Origin: Wohlfahrtiimonas larvae
Lineage (GTDB): Bacteria; Pseudomonadota; Gammaproteobacteria; Cardiobacteriales; Wohlfahrtiimonadaceae
Length of the DNA: 64,000 nucleotides
Direction: 5' to 3'
Assembly: GCF_039543665.1 (NCBI RefSeq)
Contig: NZ_BAABKE010000005.1
Span: 1 to 64,000 of the forward strand
Shown here: positions 8,791-16,928 of the stretch, in pieces
How positions within the stretch are numbered: position 1 is the stretch's first letter
How the letters are laid out: each line of letters begins with the position of its first letter
Notes under the pieces: generated by a model
What the model saw: the letters and a program-made list of their open reading frames with translations, nothing else
Databases searched by the model: none
Told to the model about the DNA's origin: nothing
Translations under genes and position numbers: made by a program

Positions 8791-9789
8791 TTATCCCAAC
8801 CTATCAGCTAATTCTTTAGCAGTTGGATTGTAGTAAATCATCAATGATTTTAAATCACGATGCCCAGTCATTTTGGCTAAGTCCAAAACGTCTAATTTTC
8901 TTGCCAATCGTGTGCATGCTTCATGCCTTGTATCATGAAATGTTAGATCAACTATTTCGCATTCTTTCACAGCTCTTCTAAATGTTGTGCTCACTACATC
9001 AGCAGTAATATCAAATACATAACCTGAACGCTTTGGATTCATCATTTCAAATAATTCAACAGCTCTGCGAGAAAGTGGCACATTACGACGGAAACCATTT
9101 TTAGAATTTGGGATTCTCAAGTATTTATCACTCAAAAAAACATTGTTCCATGTCGTTTTAACAATTTCACTTTGTCGCATGGCTGTTTCAAGTGCAATCA
9201 AAAAGATAATAGCAACCACGCCTTTTTGCGTTGTCGGTGTTTTATTTTCTTCAAAGCCTAAATTATTTAAAATCAATTCTATTTCATGTTCAGCATAACG
9301 ACGATCACGATGTTCAGGTTCTTTTAATCTACGAACTGAACGAACAGGATTTGTTTGCATCCACATCCAATCTTCTATGCACGTTTGAAAAAGTGCGCTG
9401 AATAATGTCATTTCTCTATTTTTAGTAGAGTTGGACACATCTCGTTTATCACGCCATTCTCGCATTACGCGTGGTGTGATTTTGACAAGTGGATAATGTA
9501 GCGGGCAATAATCTTGATTCAAGTATGATTTGATCTTTGTGATTTCCCAATCGCTGCTTTCTTTTGTCGGTGATACTTCTTTCATATAACGTATCAACGC
9601 ATCTTTTAAAGTTTTGGTTTCATCAACTTCTTCACGTTCTCCTAGGCGCATATCTTTTTCAGTACGTTCTACCCATGCCCATGCTTCAGCTTGAGTATCA
9701 AATGATTTACCTTTTGTTTTAGTGATATAGTTGTGTGTAAGTTTTGCGCGAGCATAATATTTCTCGCCACGTTTTTGCACTGATCCCAT
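8791..9789 (-). CDS. Tyrosine recombinase (phage integrase), element A
   Basis: 332 residues. N-terminal arm-binding region (MGSVQKRGEKYYAR), core-binding region 60-160, catalytic domain 165-330 with R205 in ETAMRQSEI, K230, H285 and R288 in FHDTRHEA, H310 in TGHRDL and the nucleophile at Tyr319 or Tyr320 (LMIYYNP). All catalytic residues are present. It sits about 120 bases from the att repeat at 9910, with its start facing it, the classic int-att arrangement. It is clearly homologous to the element B integrase (shared CxxR-rich N-terminus, TFRRAVKE, LKSLMIYYNPT), which explains why both elements use the same attachment sequence. Confidence 0.93.
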   Translation of the reverse strand: MGSVQKRGEKYYARAKLTHNYITKTKGKSFDTQAEAWAWVERTEKDMRLGEREEVDETKTLKDALIRYMKEVSPTKESSDWEITKIKSYLNQDYCPLHYPLVKITPRVMREWRDKRDVSNSTKNREMTLFSALFQTCIEDWMWMQTNPVRSVRRLKEPEHRDRRYAEHEIELILNNLGFEENKTPTTQKGVVAIIFLIALETAMRQSEIVKTTWNNVFLSDKYLRIPNSKNGFRRNVPLSRRAVELFEMMNPKRSGYVFDITADVVSTTFRRAVKECEIVDLTFHDTRHEACTRLARKLDVLDLAKMTGHRDLKSLMIYYNPTAKELADRLG

Positions 9790-9909
9790 TTTAAAAAGCC
9801 CCTATTTGATCACTATAGATGATTTTCTATGATACTACATGATACCGAAAAACATTGATACTACTGCTTTTTAGTATCATGAGGCATCATTAAATATCCT
9901 TTATTTGCC

Positions 9910-9963
9910 CTCCTTCGGTACCAAACAAAAGCTCTAAAGCCCGCTAAACAGCGGGCTTTTTTG
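9910..9963. repeat. att-like direct repeat, junction of elements A and B
   Basis: 54 bp repeated at 21453-21506 with a single mismatch (position 9924, A versus T). It begins CTCCTTCGGTACCA and contains a terminator hairpin, GCCCGCT / AGCGGGC, with a T run (9939-9962). Identity ends sharply on both sides. Inferred: attachment core for both integrases. The 5' part ending in CCA could be a tRNA 3' end, or the last codons of a protein gene followed by its terminator; the true host gene lies outside the window. Confidence 0.8.
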
Positions 9964-10025
9964 TGCCTATAGGTTCAGTTGTTCAGAAAACTGTTCAGAA
10001 AAGTGCGTAGTTTTTGGTCAGATTC

Positions 10026-10604
10026 TTATTTATCAGTATAAGGCTTTAATAATTTCATATGCTCTTCTAGGTTGAGCTGTTTGAGATATTGTCTAATCTT
10101 TCTATCTTTATTCATTCTATAAAGAGGATTTAACGATTTTAATTCAGGGCATGCTTTACATAAGTCATCCCAAGTTGCTTTACTGTCTAGAACCATTTTA
10201 ATGGTTACTGAATCCATGTTATTTGCTCGAAGGTTCTTTTCAATATCTGAAAGATCATGATCCTTTTCTATATTACTCTGAATTGATTGTTGACTATTAG
10301 AGCCATTAGGTATTGCATGTATAGGATTGTTGCTTAATGTAGCGGTATCAGTGAGGGTAACAAGATTATTAGTATGTTTATTCTTACTAGTCCTATTACA
10401 CGCTGTTTTAAACGAACTGTAATTAATTAGAACCTTTGTGTCATTTGATAACATCTCGCATAACAACTTCATTGAGATCATTGGCAATAATTTTTCTATT
10501 AAATCAAAATTTAATCTCACAAACTTAGATAGACTATGTCTCAAAATAAACGAGTCATTGTCTTGTGCATTTTCCAATAGTTCATCATAAAGTTTTTTCA
10601 TCAT
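10026..10604 (-). CDS. Hypothetical element-borne protein
   Basis: 192 residues; AGGA precedes a double ATG at 10604 and 10601. Two parts: an N-terminal helical region (1-60) and a C-terminal region (125-192) with DSVTIKMVLDSKATWDDLC and RKIRQYLKQLNLEEHM, joined by a Ser/Asn/Thr-rich linker (75-120). No family recognised. It lies beside the att junction, upstream of a long non-coding region, where plasmids and integrative elements often keep replication or transfer accessory proteins. Function unknown. Confidence 0.6.
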   Translation of the reverse strand: MMKKLYDELLENAQDNDSFILRHSLSKFVRLNFDLIEKLLPMISMKLLCEMLSNDTKVLINYSSFKTACNRTSKNKHTNNLVTLTDTATLSNNPIHAIPNGSNSQQSIQSNIEKDHDLSDIEKNLRANNMDSVTIKMVLDSKATWDDLCKACPELKSLNPLYRMNKDRKIRQYLKQLNLEEHMKLLKPYTDK

Positions 10605-11072
10605 TTTTCCTGAATGTTATAAATCATGGGCTCCATTTTAGCAAAAAAGAATCTTTTTGGCTCTTTATGAATCTTTGTGAATTTTTTTGTTTCTATTTGT
10701 AATCAGTTGATGCTTATATCTGTTTTTATGCATAGTTACTCTATTTCATTGAGCCAAATTGAATCTAAATGAAGCTTTTAGGCACCTAAGAGATTTGATA
10801 GGATTATGTTAGTTTTTATGTATAAATACCGAAGATATAGGAAGGCACGACAAGGAATGTTTACAAAATGCTTCGCATCTTGAAACATACCTCTGTGCTT
10901 AGGGGAAGCCCCTAAAACCCCTTATGGAGCAAATCTAACGATTTTTGATAAAGAAGAGCCAATAAGATAGCTATCTGTTCTTTAGCCGATATATATGGTC
11001 TTTAATTATTCTGTTTCTGGCTCTATTAATTTGTACATGAGGTCTTAAGAGCTTGAAATATTTTTAATATGC
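10605..11072. other. Non-coding AT-rich region with a GC hairpin, candidate origin
   Basis: No convincing gene. GAGCC/GGCTC motifs recur near 10628, 10659, 10751, 10956 and 11017; the copies at 10649-10663 and 10751-10765 form an imperfect inverted repeat (12 of 15). A perfect hairpin, TTAGGGG-AAG-CCCCTAA, lies at 10899-10915, followed by AACCCC. The GC-rich block around 10855-10930 stands out from its surroundings. Inferred possibility: an origin of transfer or replication left from a plasmid-like ancestor. Confidence 0.35.
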
Positions 11073-11349
11073 ATCGGAAACTCATTACAATCTAACAAAA
11101 GCTATTTATCTTATATAACTTATTAATTACTATAATATTTATCTGTTAGATAATTTTATTACAACTTCTAACATTGTTAGAAAATTCTTCCAACAAATAT
11201 CTAGAAAATTATTCTTTAAAATCAATTGTGTAAGAGAATATGTAATATTTGTTAGATGATGTTAGAAAAAATAATTACAAATAACTCTTTAAATATTAAA
11301 GAGTTATTTATAGTTTTGCGCAGTTGTTAGCTTGTAATGAGTTTCCGAT
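11073..11349. repeat. 277-bp MITE-like unit with 26-bp terminal inverted repeats
   Basis: Left arm 11073-11098 and right arm 11324-11349 are inverted copies with one mismatch; the outer 18 bp (starting ATCGGAAACTC) match perfectly. The interior is AT-rich, holds several copies of TGTTAGA/TCTAACA, and has a 14-bp perfect hairpin at 11279-11309. No open frame inside and no clear target duplication outside. It may be a miniature transposable unit, or an iteron-bearing origin. Confidence 0.55.
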
Positions 11350-11368
11350 AGAGATATAAAATATCGTA

Positions 11369-11683
11369 TTACTTTTTTAATAATTCTTTGTAATGCAATT
11401 CTTTTGTGATCATTTTTCTTTGTAGCCATTGATTTAATAACCAACTAAGGATAATGATGACTGGTATGATACATAAATATATGATCTTAATAGTATGATT
11501 TAATTGGGTACCGAAAAATGCGAATACTGTCATAGAGAATAAAAGAAGAGTGCCAATAATAATGAAAATGGTCATAATTCTTTTATGATCTTCAAAAATA
11601 TTTTCTTTCACTACCTTCGTAGGTACAGTCAACTGTTCTTTGATGTGGTGTTGTTTCATAGTTCTTTCTTTCTCAATCTTCAT
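11369..11683 (-). CDS. Small membrane protein co-transcribed with the element B repressor
   Basis: 104 residues; ATG 11683 overlaps the end of the repressor gene, and a second ATG at 11659 is possible. Two membrane helices: IMTIFIIIGTLLLFSMTVFA, then IIYLCIIPVIIILSWLL. The N-terminus is charged and cytoplasmic in likely orientation. In element A the repressor is also followed, overlapping, by a membrane protein gene (877-1632), though the proteins are unrelated. Inferred: a lysogeny-expressed membrane protein, possibly exclusion; no family recognised. Confidence 0.6.
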   Translation of the reverse strand: MKIEKERTMKQHHIKEQLTVPTKVVKENIFEDHKRIMTIFIIIGTLLLFSMTVFAFFGTQLNHTIKIIYLCIIPVIIILSWLLNQWLQRKMITKELHYKELLKK

Positions 11684-11987
11684 TTAAATCACTACCTAAA
11701 ACTCGCATTACTGCTTGTTTAATAGGGAGGCTAGTTTGACGATATAGTTCAATTAATTGTGCCTCATTTGGGTTTAATGAGGAATCGGATGCTTTACCTG
11801 TAATGATATAAAGAATGTCATAGCCTAAGGTTGCTAATCGTTCTAGGTATTCTATATCTGGCTTTCGTGTACCTTTTTCATAGTTATATTGTGTAGCTTT
11901 ACCTACACCACCAAGTACTCCAAACTCTTCAACACTATAACCAGCTTGCTCACGAATTTGAGTGAGTCTTTTTGGAAATTCTAACAT
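11673..11987 (-). CDS. XRE-family repressor of element B
   Basis: 104 residues: helix-turn-helix at about 8-60 (YSVEEFGVLGGVGKATQYNY) and a short helical tail. The N-terminal half is clearly similar to the element A repressor (shared YEKGTRKPD and DILYIITG), but the S24 peptidase domain is missing, so SOS self-cleavage is not expected. It faces the ribbon-helix-helix gene across a 110-bp promoter region. Confidence 0.85.
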   Translation of the reverse strand: MLEFPKRLTQIREQAGYSVEEFGVLGGVGKATQYNYEKGTRKPDIEYLERLATLGYDILYIITGKASDSSLNPNEAQLIELYRQTSLPIKQAVMRVLGSDLNED

Positions 11988-12098
11988 TGTATAAAAAATC
12001 CTTGAATTTATAAGTTTGTATACTATAATGCATCTATGAAGCCTCTCTTGAGGCTTGAAAGAGTTATCAAATAGGTATAACTGAGGAGATAAGTTTAT
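11988..12098 (+). promoter_or_regulatory. Divergent control region of element B
   Basis: TTGAAT at 12002-12007, 16 bp, TATAAT at 12024-12029 drives the plus-strand operon. TTGTATA occurs at about 11990 and 12016, the second overlapping the promoter, and may be the repressor site. GAGGAG before 12099 is the ribosome site. Confidence 0.6.
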
Positions 12099-12263
12099 AT
12101 GAAATCAGATGTAGAGCCAAGTAAACGAACAAAAGTCATAAATATTCGTGTTAAGCCTGAAGATGCTGAAAAATTGCAGTTATTAGCTAATCAAAAAGGA
12201 TTGGCACTATCTACATATTGTTATTTGCTTCTTAAAAATGAAGCAGATCAATATAACGTTTAA
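12099..12263 (+). CDS. Small ribbon-helix-helix protein, element B
   Basis: 54 residues, ATG 12099 with GAGGAG upstream. KVINIRVKPEDAEKLQLLA is the strand and first helix of a ribbon-helix-helix fold; KGLALSTYCYLLLKNEA is the second helix. Same length and same position as the element A gene at 2467, with only fold-level similarity. Probable transcription or excision regulator. Confidence 0.75.
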   Translation: MKSDVEPSKRTKVINIRVKPEDAEKLQLLANQKGLALSTYCYLLLKNEADQYNV

Positions 12264-12395
12264 GTAATCATTTTTAAAAGATCAATATAGCTTTAATTAG
12301 CTAGGGGATTTTTTTATCTAAATTTTATCAATCAATTACTGAAACTCTGGTTTTAGTGATTACGGGATTCTTTTGCCTGAAATATAGGAAAGTCC
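12264..12395 (+). pseudogene. Remnant of the early gene equivalent to 2876-3205
   Basis: Around 12304-12325 the DNA closely matches the start of the element A gene (GGGGATTTTTTTA block), encoding GIFLSK against GIFLPK. A second shorter echo near 12362 encodes YGILLPE followed by a stop. No open frame survives. Inferred: deletion removed everything between this gene start and the helicase part of the replication gene. Confidence 0.4.
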
Positions 12396-14176
12396 ATGTC
12401 AGAGAAAAAAGAACGGTACAACAAACAATATAATCCGGAGCTATTAACAAATACGGCTTTGGTGAAAGAATGTTTTAAAAAGTGGCAATCAAATACTTCA
12501 GATTTAGCCTTTTACGTCACCATTGGCTATACAAGCTATTGGTGTATTGTTGATGATACTAAATTAAAAATTATTGATTCTACAATTGAATTAAACACAT
12601 TCACGAAGCATATTGCATTAAGTGAAATAGCCAATTGTTCTATCACAATTCTATATTCACAAGTGGAATCAGGTTCGGAAGAATGTATTTATTACTTAGA
12701 AATTGCACAATCTAAGACGAAAAAAGCCAAAAGTGCATTTACGGCAAAGCAATTGGCAGGTAAATCAGATTTCAAACAAAAAATCATGGCAACGCTTTCA
12801 GGTGCAATTTATACAGGCAACGCTGAGCAATTAAATAGAATATTTTTGGATCAAGCACCATTATTAAAACAGTACAAACCATACCGTATGTAGGTTATTT
12901 TACTGAGATTCAAACATATGTTTATCCTGATTATGCGGTTTACCAAGGCAATATCTATCACAAGAATGCAGATGATTTCTTTGCTTTGCCTCATGGTTAT
13001 GTCAAAAGTACTTTTGAGCTATCAAATTTCAATCCAAGTATTGAGTATAAAAATGAATGGCTAGAGGCCTTTATTATCGTATTTGGTGATAAAGGATTGG
13101 TGGCACTAACTTATTGGATGCTTTCTTTATTTGCTGAGCAAATACGTGCTAAATATGGCATGTTCCCTTTTTTAGAAGCTACGGGTGAAGCAGGTGCAGG
13201 TAAATCATTATTGATTGAATTTCTTTGGTTGTTAGTTGGCAGATCAAGCTATGAAGGCATTAATCCAACAACTTCCACTAGAGTTGGTCGAGCAAGAACA
13301 TTAGCACAAGTGTCAAATTTACCTGTAGTGTTTATTGAAGGGGATATTAATGATCCGAGCAGTGGCAATAACCATAAACAAAAAGCCTTTAGTCCTGAAG
13401 AGTTAAAACCATTGTTTAACGGGCGTTCTCCTCGTACTAAAGCTACCAAAGATCATACAAATATTACAGATGATATGCCGTTTAAAGGTTCTGTGGTGAT
13501 TTCTCAGAATCAGAAGGTATCAGGTTCGGAAGCCATTTTATCTCGATTGATTTATTTGCACTTTGATCGTTCGCAGCACAATGCACAATCACGAGAGGCT
13601 GCTAGTTATTTAGCACGTTTATCAGTTGAAGAGGTTTCAGGGTTTTTATTCTATGCATTGAAGAACGAACAACTCATTATGGATATTGTTGATCGGACTT
13701 TTCAAAGTAATCGTGATCATATTATGGCATTGCCAGATGTCAAAATGGAACGCATAGGATCTACTCATGGTTTGATGCTATCAGGTTTACAGGCTTTATC
13801 TGAGATTCTACCCATTACTGATAATACTAAACAAAAGGTAATGAATTTTATTGATCAAATTGCGATTGAACGTGAACGGGATCTTATAAGTGATCATCCT
13901 GCATTAGATCAATTTTGGGATGTGTATGAATATTTTGAGAGCTTGGTACAACCAAATCAGCCTTATAGTCTTAATCACTCTCCTAATGACAGTGAAATAG
14001 CCATTAGCCTTGGTGAATTTTTTCCTCACGCAAAGCTTAATCATCAAGCTCTTGAGGATATTAAATTAATTAAAAAGATCATTAAAACCTCAGTGAGACA
14101 CCAATTCATCTCAGTCAAAACAGTTCGTAGTCCTATCGCATCTAAGTCAATGCGTTGTTATGTATTTAAAAAGTGA
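12396..14176 (+). pseudogene. Truncated and frameshifted helicase of element B
   Basis: Frame 1 (12396-12893, 165 residues) matches residues about 285-435 of the element A primase-helicase. Homology then continues in another frame, from about 12866 on, through VGYFTEIQ and ALPHGYVKSTFEL to 14176. The join needs a -1 shift near 12861-12871 (TTATTAAAACAG). The second part keeps Walker A GEAGAGKS and LVGRSSYEG. The zinc ribbon and TOPRIM primase domain are missing altogether. No good slippery heptamer in the right phase is seen, so a mutation or sequencing error is likelier than programmed shifting. A TTG at 12986 could start an independent 396-residue helicase fragment. Confidence 0.8.
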
Positions 14177-14184
14177 GGATAACC

Positions 14185-14376
14185 ATGAGTAAAAATTTAT
14201 TAACGATCTCTGATTTAGCTGAAAAATTTAAATTTTCAGTCGGACATATTAAACAGCAAATTATTAAGTTAGAAGGATTTCCTGATCCTATACGTTTTAG
14301 TCACAGAGGTGATCCAAGATGGATTGAAGCAGATATTGATACATTCATTGAAAATCAGCGAAATAATTCATATTAG
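14185..14376 (+). CDS. AlpA family regulator, element B
   Basis: 63 residues from ATG 14185 (GAGG upstream; a GTG at 14173 is less likely). LLTISDLAEKFKFSVGHIK is the helix-turn-helix and FPDPIRFSHRGDPRWIEAD the wing. Similar to the element A AlpA and likewise between helicase and integrase. Probable activator of integration/excision genes. Confidence 0.87.
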   Translation: MSKNLLTISDLAEKFKFSVGHIKQQIIKLEGFPDPIRFSHRGDPRWIEADIDTFIENQRNNSY

Positions 14377-14384
14377 GAGAGGGT

Positions 14385-15380
14385 ATGGGTAGTATTACTA
14401 AACGTGGCAAAAGATATCTAGCTAGAGCTCAATATACAAGAAATTATATTAAAGAAACTAAAAGTAGGTCTTTTAATAGTCACTTAGATGCCTTAATGTG
14501 GATAGAAAAAACAGAAAAATCTTTACGCTTGGGCAAAAGCCAAGCCATAGATACAACTAAGAAAGTTAAGGATGCTGTGATCCGCTATCGTGATGAAGTT
14601 TCACCGACCAAGAAAAGCAAAGAATATGAGGTTAATCGCTTAAATTACTTTCTCAGAATGAAATCATTTCCTTCAGAAGTGCCATTGCATACACTGATTA
14701 CAAGAGATATTGCTGCATGGCGTAATAGCCGCAATATTTCTAATTCATCGAAAAATCGTGAAATATCCTTGCTCAGTGCTGTGTTTGAAATGGCTAGGAT
14801 TGAATGGAATTGGATGGAAAAGAATCCTACTCGTGATCTAAAGCGATTAACGCCACCACCGCCAAGAAATAGACGTATATCTGATTTTGAAATCAAATTA
14901 TTATTGGAAAATCTAGAGTTTGCTGATCAACCACCAACGATGCAAAAACATAAAGTTGGGTTGATATTCTTATTGGCTTTAGAAACGGCAATGCGCCAAT
15001 CCGAGATTACGACATTAGATTGGTCACAAGTGTCATTAAGAGAGCGATCAGTGACATTATTAGCCACAAAGAATGGGGATAGAAGGCAGGTGCCTTTATC
15101 TTCAAGAGCACGAGAATTATTTGAATTAATGAATCCTAAAAATCATGGCAATATCTTCAACATTACCGCTGATACAGTTTGCACGACTTTTAGGAAGGCG
15201 GTTAAAGAATGCAATATTATAGATTTAACATTCCATGATTCACGCCATGAGGCTTGTACACGATTGGCTCAAAAATTAAAAGTATTAGATTTGGCAGCAA
15301 TGATTGGGCACCGAGATTTAAAATCACTAATGATTTATTACAATCCGACTGTTACAGAGATAGCACGCCAACTAGATTAG
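14385..15380 (+). CDS. Tyrosine recombinase (integrase), element B
   Basis: 331 residues, GGAGAGGG upstream of ATG 14385. Catalytic residues are all present: Arg in ETAMRQSEI, Lys in ATKNGDRR, His and Arg in FHDSRHEA, His in IGHRDL, Tyr in LMIYYNPT. Highly similar along its length to the element A integrase, consistent with use of the same att sequence. Unlike that gene it is not next to an att repeat: defence cargo lies between it and the right end. It follows alpA by eight bases in one operon. Confidence 0.93.
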   Translation: MGSITKRGKRYLARAQYTRNYIKETKSRSFNSHLDALMWIEKTEKSLRLGKSQAIDTTKKVKDAVIRYRDEVSPTKKSKEYEVNRLNYFLRMKSFPSEVPLHTLITRDIAAWRNSRNISNSSKNREISLLSAVFEMARIEWNWMEKNPTRDLKRLTPPPPRNRRISDFEIKLLLENLEFADQPPTMQKHKVGLIFLLALETAMRQSEITTLDWSQVSLRERSVTLLATKNGDRRQVPLSSRARELFELMNPKNHGNIFNITADTVCTTFRKAVKECNIIDLTFHDSRHEACTRLAQKLKVLDLAAMIGHRDLKSLMIYYNPTVTEIARQLD

Positions 15381-15525
15381 ATGAACGGCTCCTTGTGAGC
15401 TTTTTATTATGTGTGTAATAGAGTGACATAGAAGATGATTTATAACTAATTGATTCTATTTATATGTAAGCGACTATTATCAATATTTGTGACATAAACG
15501 TATGTATTGTTTTGTGACATAAAAT

Positions 15526-15551
15526 AAAAGGCTCATTGTGAGCCTTTTTTA
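15526..15551. terminator. Bidirectional terminator between integrase and methylase
   Basis: AAAAGGCTCA, loop TTG, TGAGCCTTTT, with A-rich and T-rich flanks, so it can act on both strands. A second weaker hairpin ending in TTTTT lies at about 15387-15405. The intervening bases hold three GTGACATA repeats of unknown meaning. Confidence 0.8.
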
Positions 15552-15570
15552 TGTGAGATATGCATACAAA

Positions 15571-16536
15571 TTATTTTTGAGTAGGCTCTATAGCTTCTTT
15601 GATTTGTTGAGCAATTCTCTCTATGACAGGAATAACTACACTATTACCTGCTTGTTTATACAAATTAGCATTGCTCACATCTTTCGGTAATTTATAGTTT
15701 TTAGGATAACCTTGGAAATTGAAACATTCTCTAGGTGTTAGTTTTCTGATTGTATCAGGTTTCTTTTGGACGTTCAGTAATGGCACATTGTGCCCACCTG
15801 TCCCCATATTAGCTGTTAAGGTAGGGCATAAGTTACTTTTGTTTGCTCTGACATATTGTCTACGCCATTGATACAAAGTTTCAGCATCAGTAACATCTTC
15901 TACTAATTGGTTAAAGAAAGGGGTTTTTTCAGTATAAAAATAGCGAGATTCAATTGTTTTTTCATCTTCCAACATATCTTTAATTTCAGTAATTAAAGGA
16001 ATTGGATCAGGAAACTTGAAACGCTCAAATGCTTGTTTATCTTTAAAGCAAACAATATAGATTCGTTCTCTATTTTGTGGAATATTGCCATATTCAGATG
16101 CATTGAGAACTGAATGTGCAACATGATAACCATGCTTATGTAATGTATCTAGGATAACTTTAAATGTATTGCCTTTATCATGGTTCACAAGGTTTTTAAC
16201 ATTTTCTAGAAATATGATGGGTGGCTGTTTATCAGTAAAGATTCTTTCGAGCTCGAAAAACAAGTTGCCACGGCCTTTTTCATCATCAAAGCCTTGTCTG
16301 TATCCCGCAACGGAGAACGCTTGGCATGGGAATCCTGCTAGCATAATATCAAAATCAGGTATTTCACTGGATTTTACATCTCTAATATCTCTATTATCGA
16401 TAGTGAATTTAAAGTTTTCTTTTAAAGTTGTTGCGGCAAATTTGTCTAGTTCATTTGCATAAATAGTTTCAAAACCCGCATTGTCAAAACCTATATCTAT
16501 CCCGCCAACACCTGCGAAGAATGAAGCACATTTCAT
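15571..16536 (-). CDS. DNA (cytosine-5) methyltransferase of a type II RM system
   Basis: 321 residues. Motif I FAGVGGIDIGF at the N-terminus (SAM binding), motif IV GFPCQAFS with catalytic C71, motif VI ENV at 111-113, motif VIII PQNRERIYIV, and C-terminal motifs IX-X including YKQAGNSVVIPV. The target-recognition region is short, between about 200 and 260 (TLYQWRRQYVR). Length and order are typical of monospecific m5C enzymes. It is divergent from a C-type regulator and two candidate endonucleases, so it should protect host DNA from one of them. Confidence 0.95.
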   Translation of the reverse strand: MKCASFFAGVGGIDIGFDNAGFETIYANELDKFAATTLKENFKFTIDNRDIRDVKSSEIPDFDIMLAGFPCQAFSVAGYRQGFDDEKGRGNLFFELERIFTDKQPPIIFLENVKNLVNHDKGNTFKVILDTLHKHGYHVAHSVLNASEYGNIPQNRERIYIVCFKDKQAFERFKFPDPIPLITEIKDMLEDEKTIESRYFYTEKTPFFNQLVEDVTDAETLYQWRRQYVRANKSNLCPTLTANMGTGGHNVPLLNVQKKPDTIRKLTPRECFNFQGYPKNYKLPKDVSNANLYKQAGNSVVIPVIERIAQQIKEAIEPTQK

Positions 16537-16709
16537 AATAATTCCTAACTAAACAAATTTACAAAAATGTATTTTATATGAAATACATTAAAATTGCAGC
16601 TTTATTTTTCTTTATATTTCATCTAGTTAGCTTTATTGATAACTATAGTAAGTTGATAATATTAATATTTTTGTGTATACGGTTGAGATTTACTATTAAA
16701 TATATATTA
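16537..16709. promoter_or_regulatory. Divergent promoter region of the RM locus
   Basis: An inverted repeat AATGTATTT / AAATACATT (16566-16574 and 16581-16589) lies 30 bp before the methylase start. ACTATAGT at 16642-16649 and ACTATTA near 16692 resemble half-sites bound by restriction C proteins. No ribosome site precedes the C gene, so a leaderless start at 16710 is likely, as known for several C proteins. Confidence 0.5.
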
Positions 16710-16928
16710 ATGACTAGTAATATTTTAAAAGATTTTGGCCAAACAATTCGATTAATTCGCATGGATAAAGAATTAAGTCAAGAAGAATTGGCTCATCGAT
16801 GTGGTTTTCATCGCACATATATTGGGATGATCGAGCGTGGTGAAAAAAATATTACTTTAAAAAATATTGAGATACTTGCTAGATCATTGGATATACCTAT
16901 ATGTGAGTTATTTAAAGATGCAAGATAA
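16710..16928 (+). CDS. Restriction-modification controller (C protein, XRE)
   Basis: 72 residues from ATG 16710. A longer frame from 16578 adds a hydrophobic leader with no role in this family and is rejected. LSQEELAHRCGFHRTYIGMIERGEKNITL is, over its length, a classic C-protein helix-turn-helix; the closing IPICELFKDA is also typical. Known: C proteins activate their own gene and the downstream endonuclease with a delay, so that the methylase acts first in a new host. The stop overlaps the next start, coupling it to the nuclease. Confidence 0.88.
   Translation: MTSNILKDFGQTIRLIRMDKELSQEELAHRCGFHRTYIGMIERGEKNITLKNIEILARSLDIPICELFKDAR

Noticed and set aside
9910..9923. tRNA gene 3' end at the att site
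   Set aside because: The end in CCA is suggestive, but neither copy in the window has a T-arm or the rest of a tRNA upstream; the attB gene cannot be named.
12855..12880. Programmed -1 frameshift in the element B helicase
   Set aside because: No X-XXY-YYZ heptamer in the right phase; TTA-TTA-AAA-CAG does not allow tandem slippage. Mutation or sequencing error fits better.
16578..16709. Longer N-terminus of the C protein
   Set aside because: The extra 44 residues are hydrophobic and low-complexity and overlap the operator repeat at 16566-16589; C proteins start close to the helix-turn-helix.
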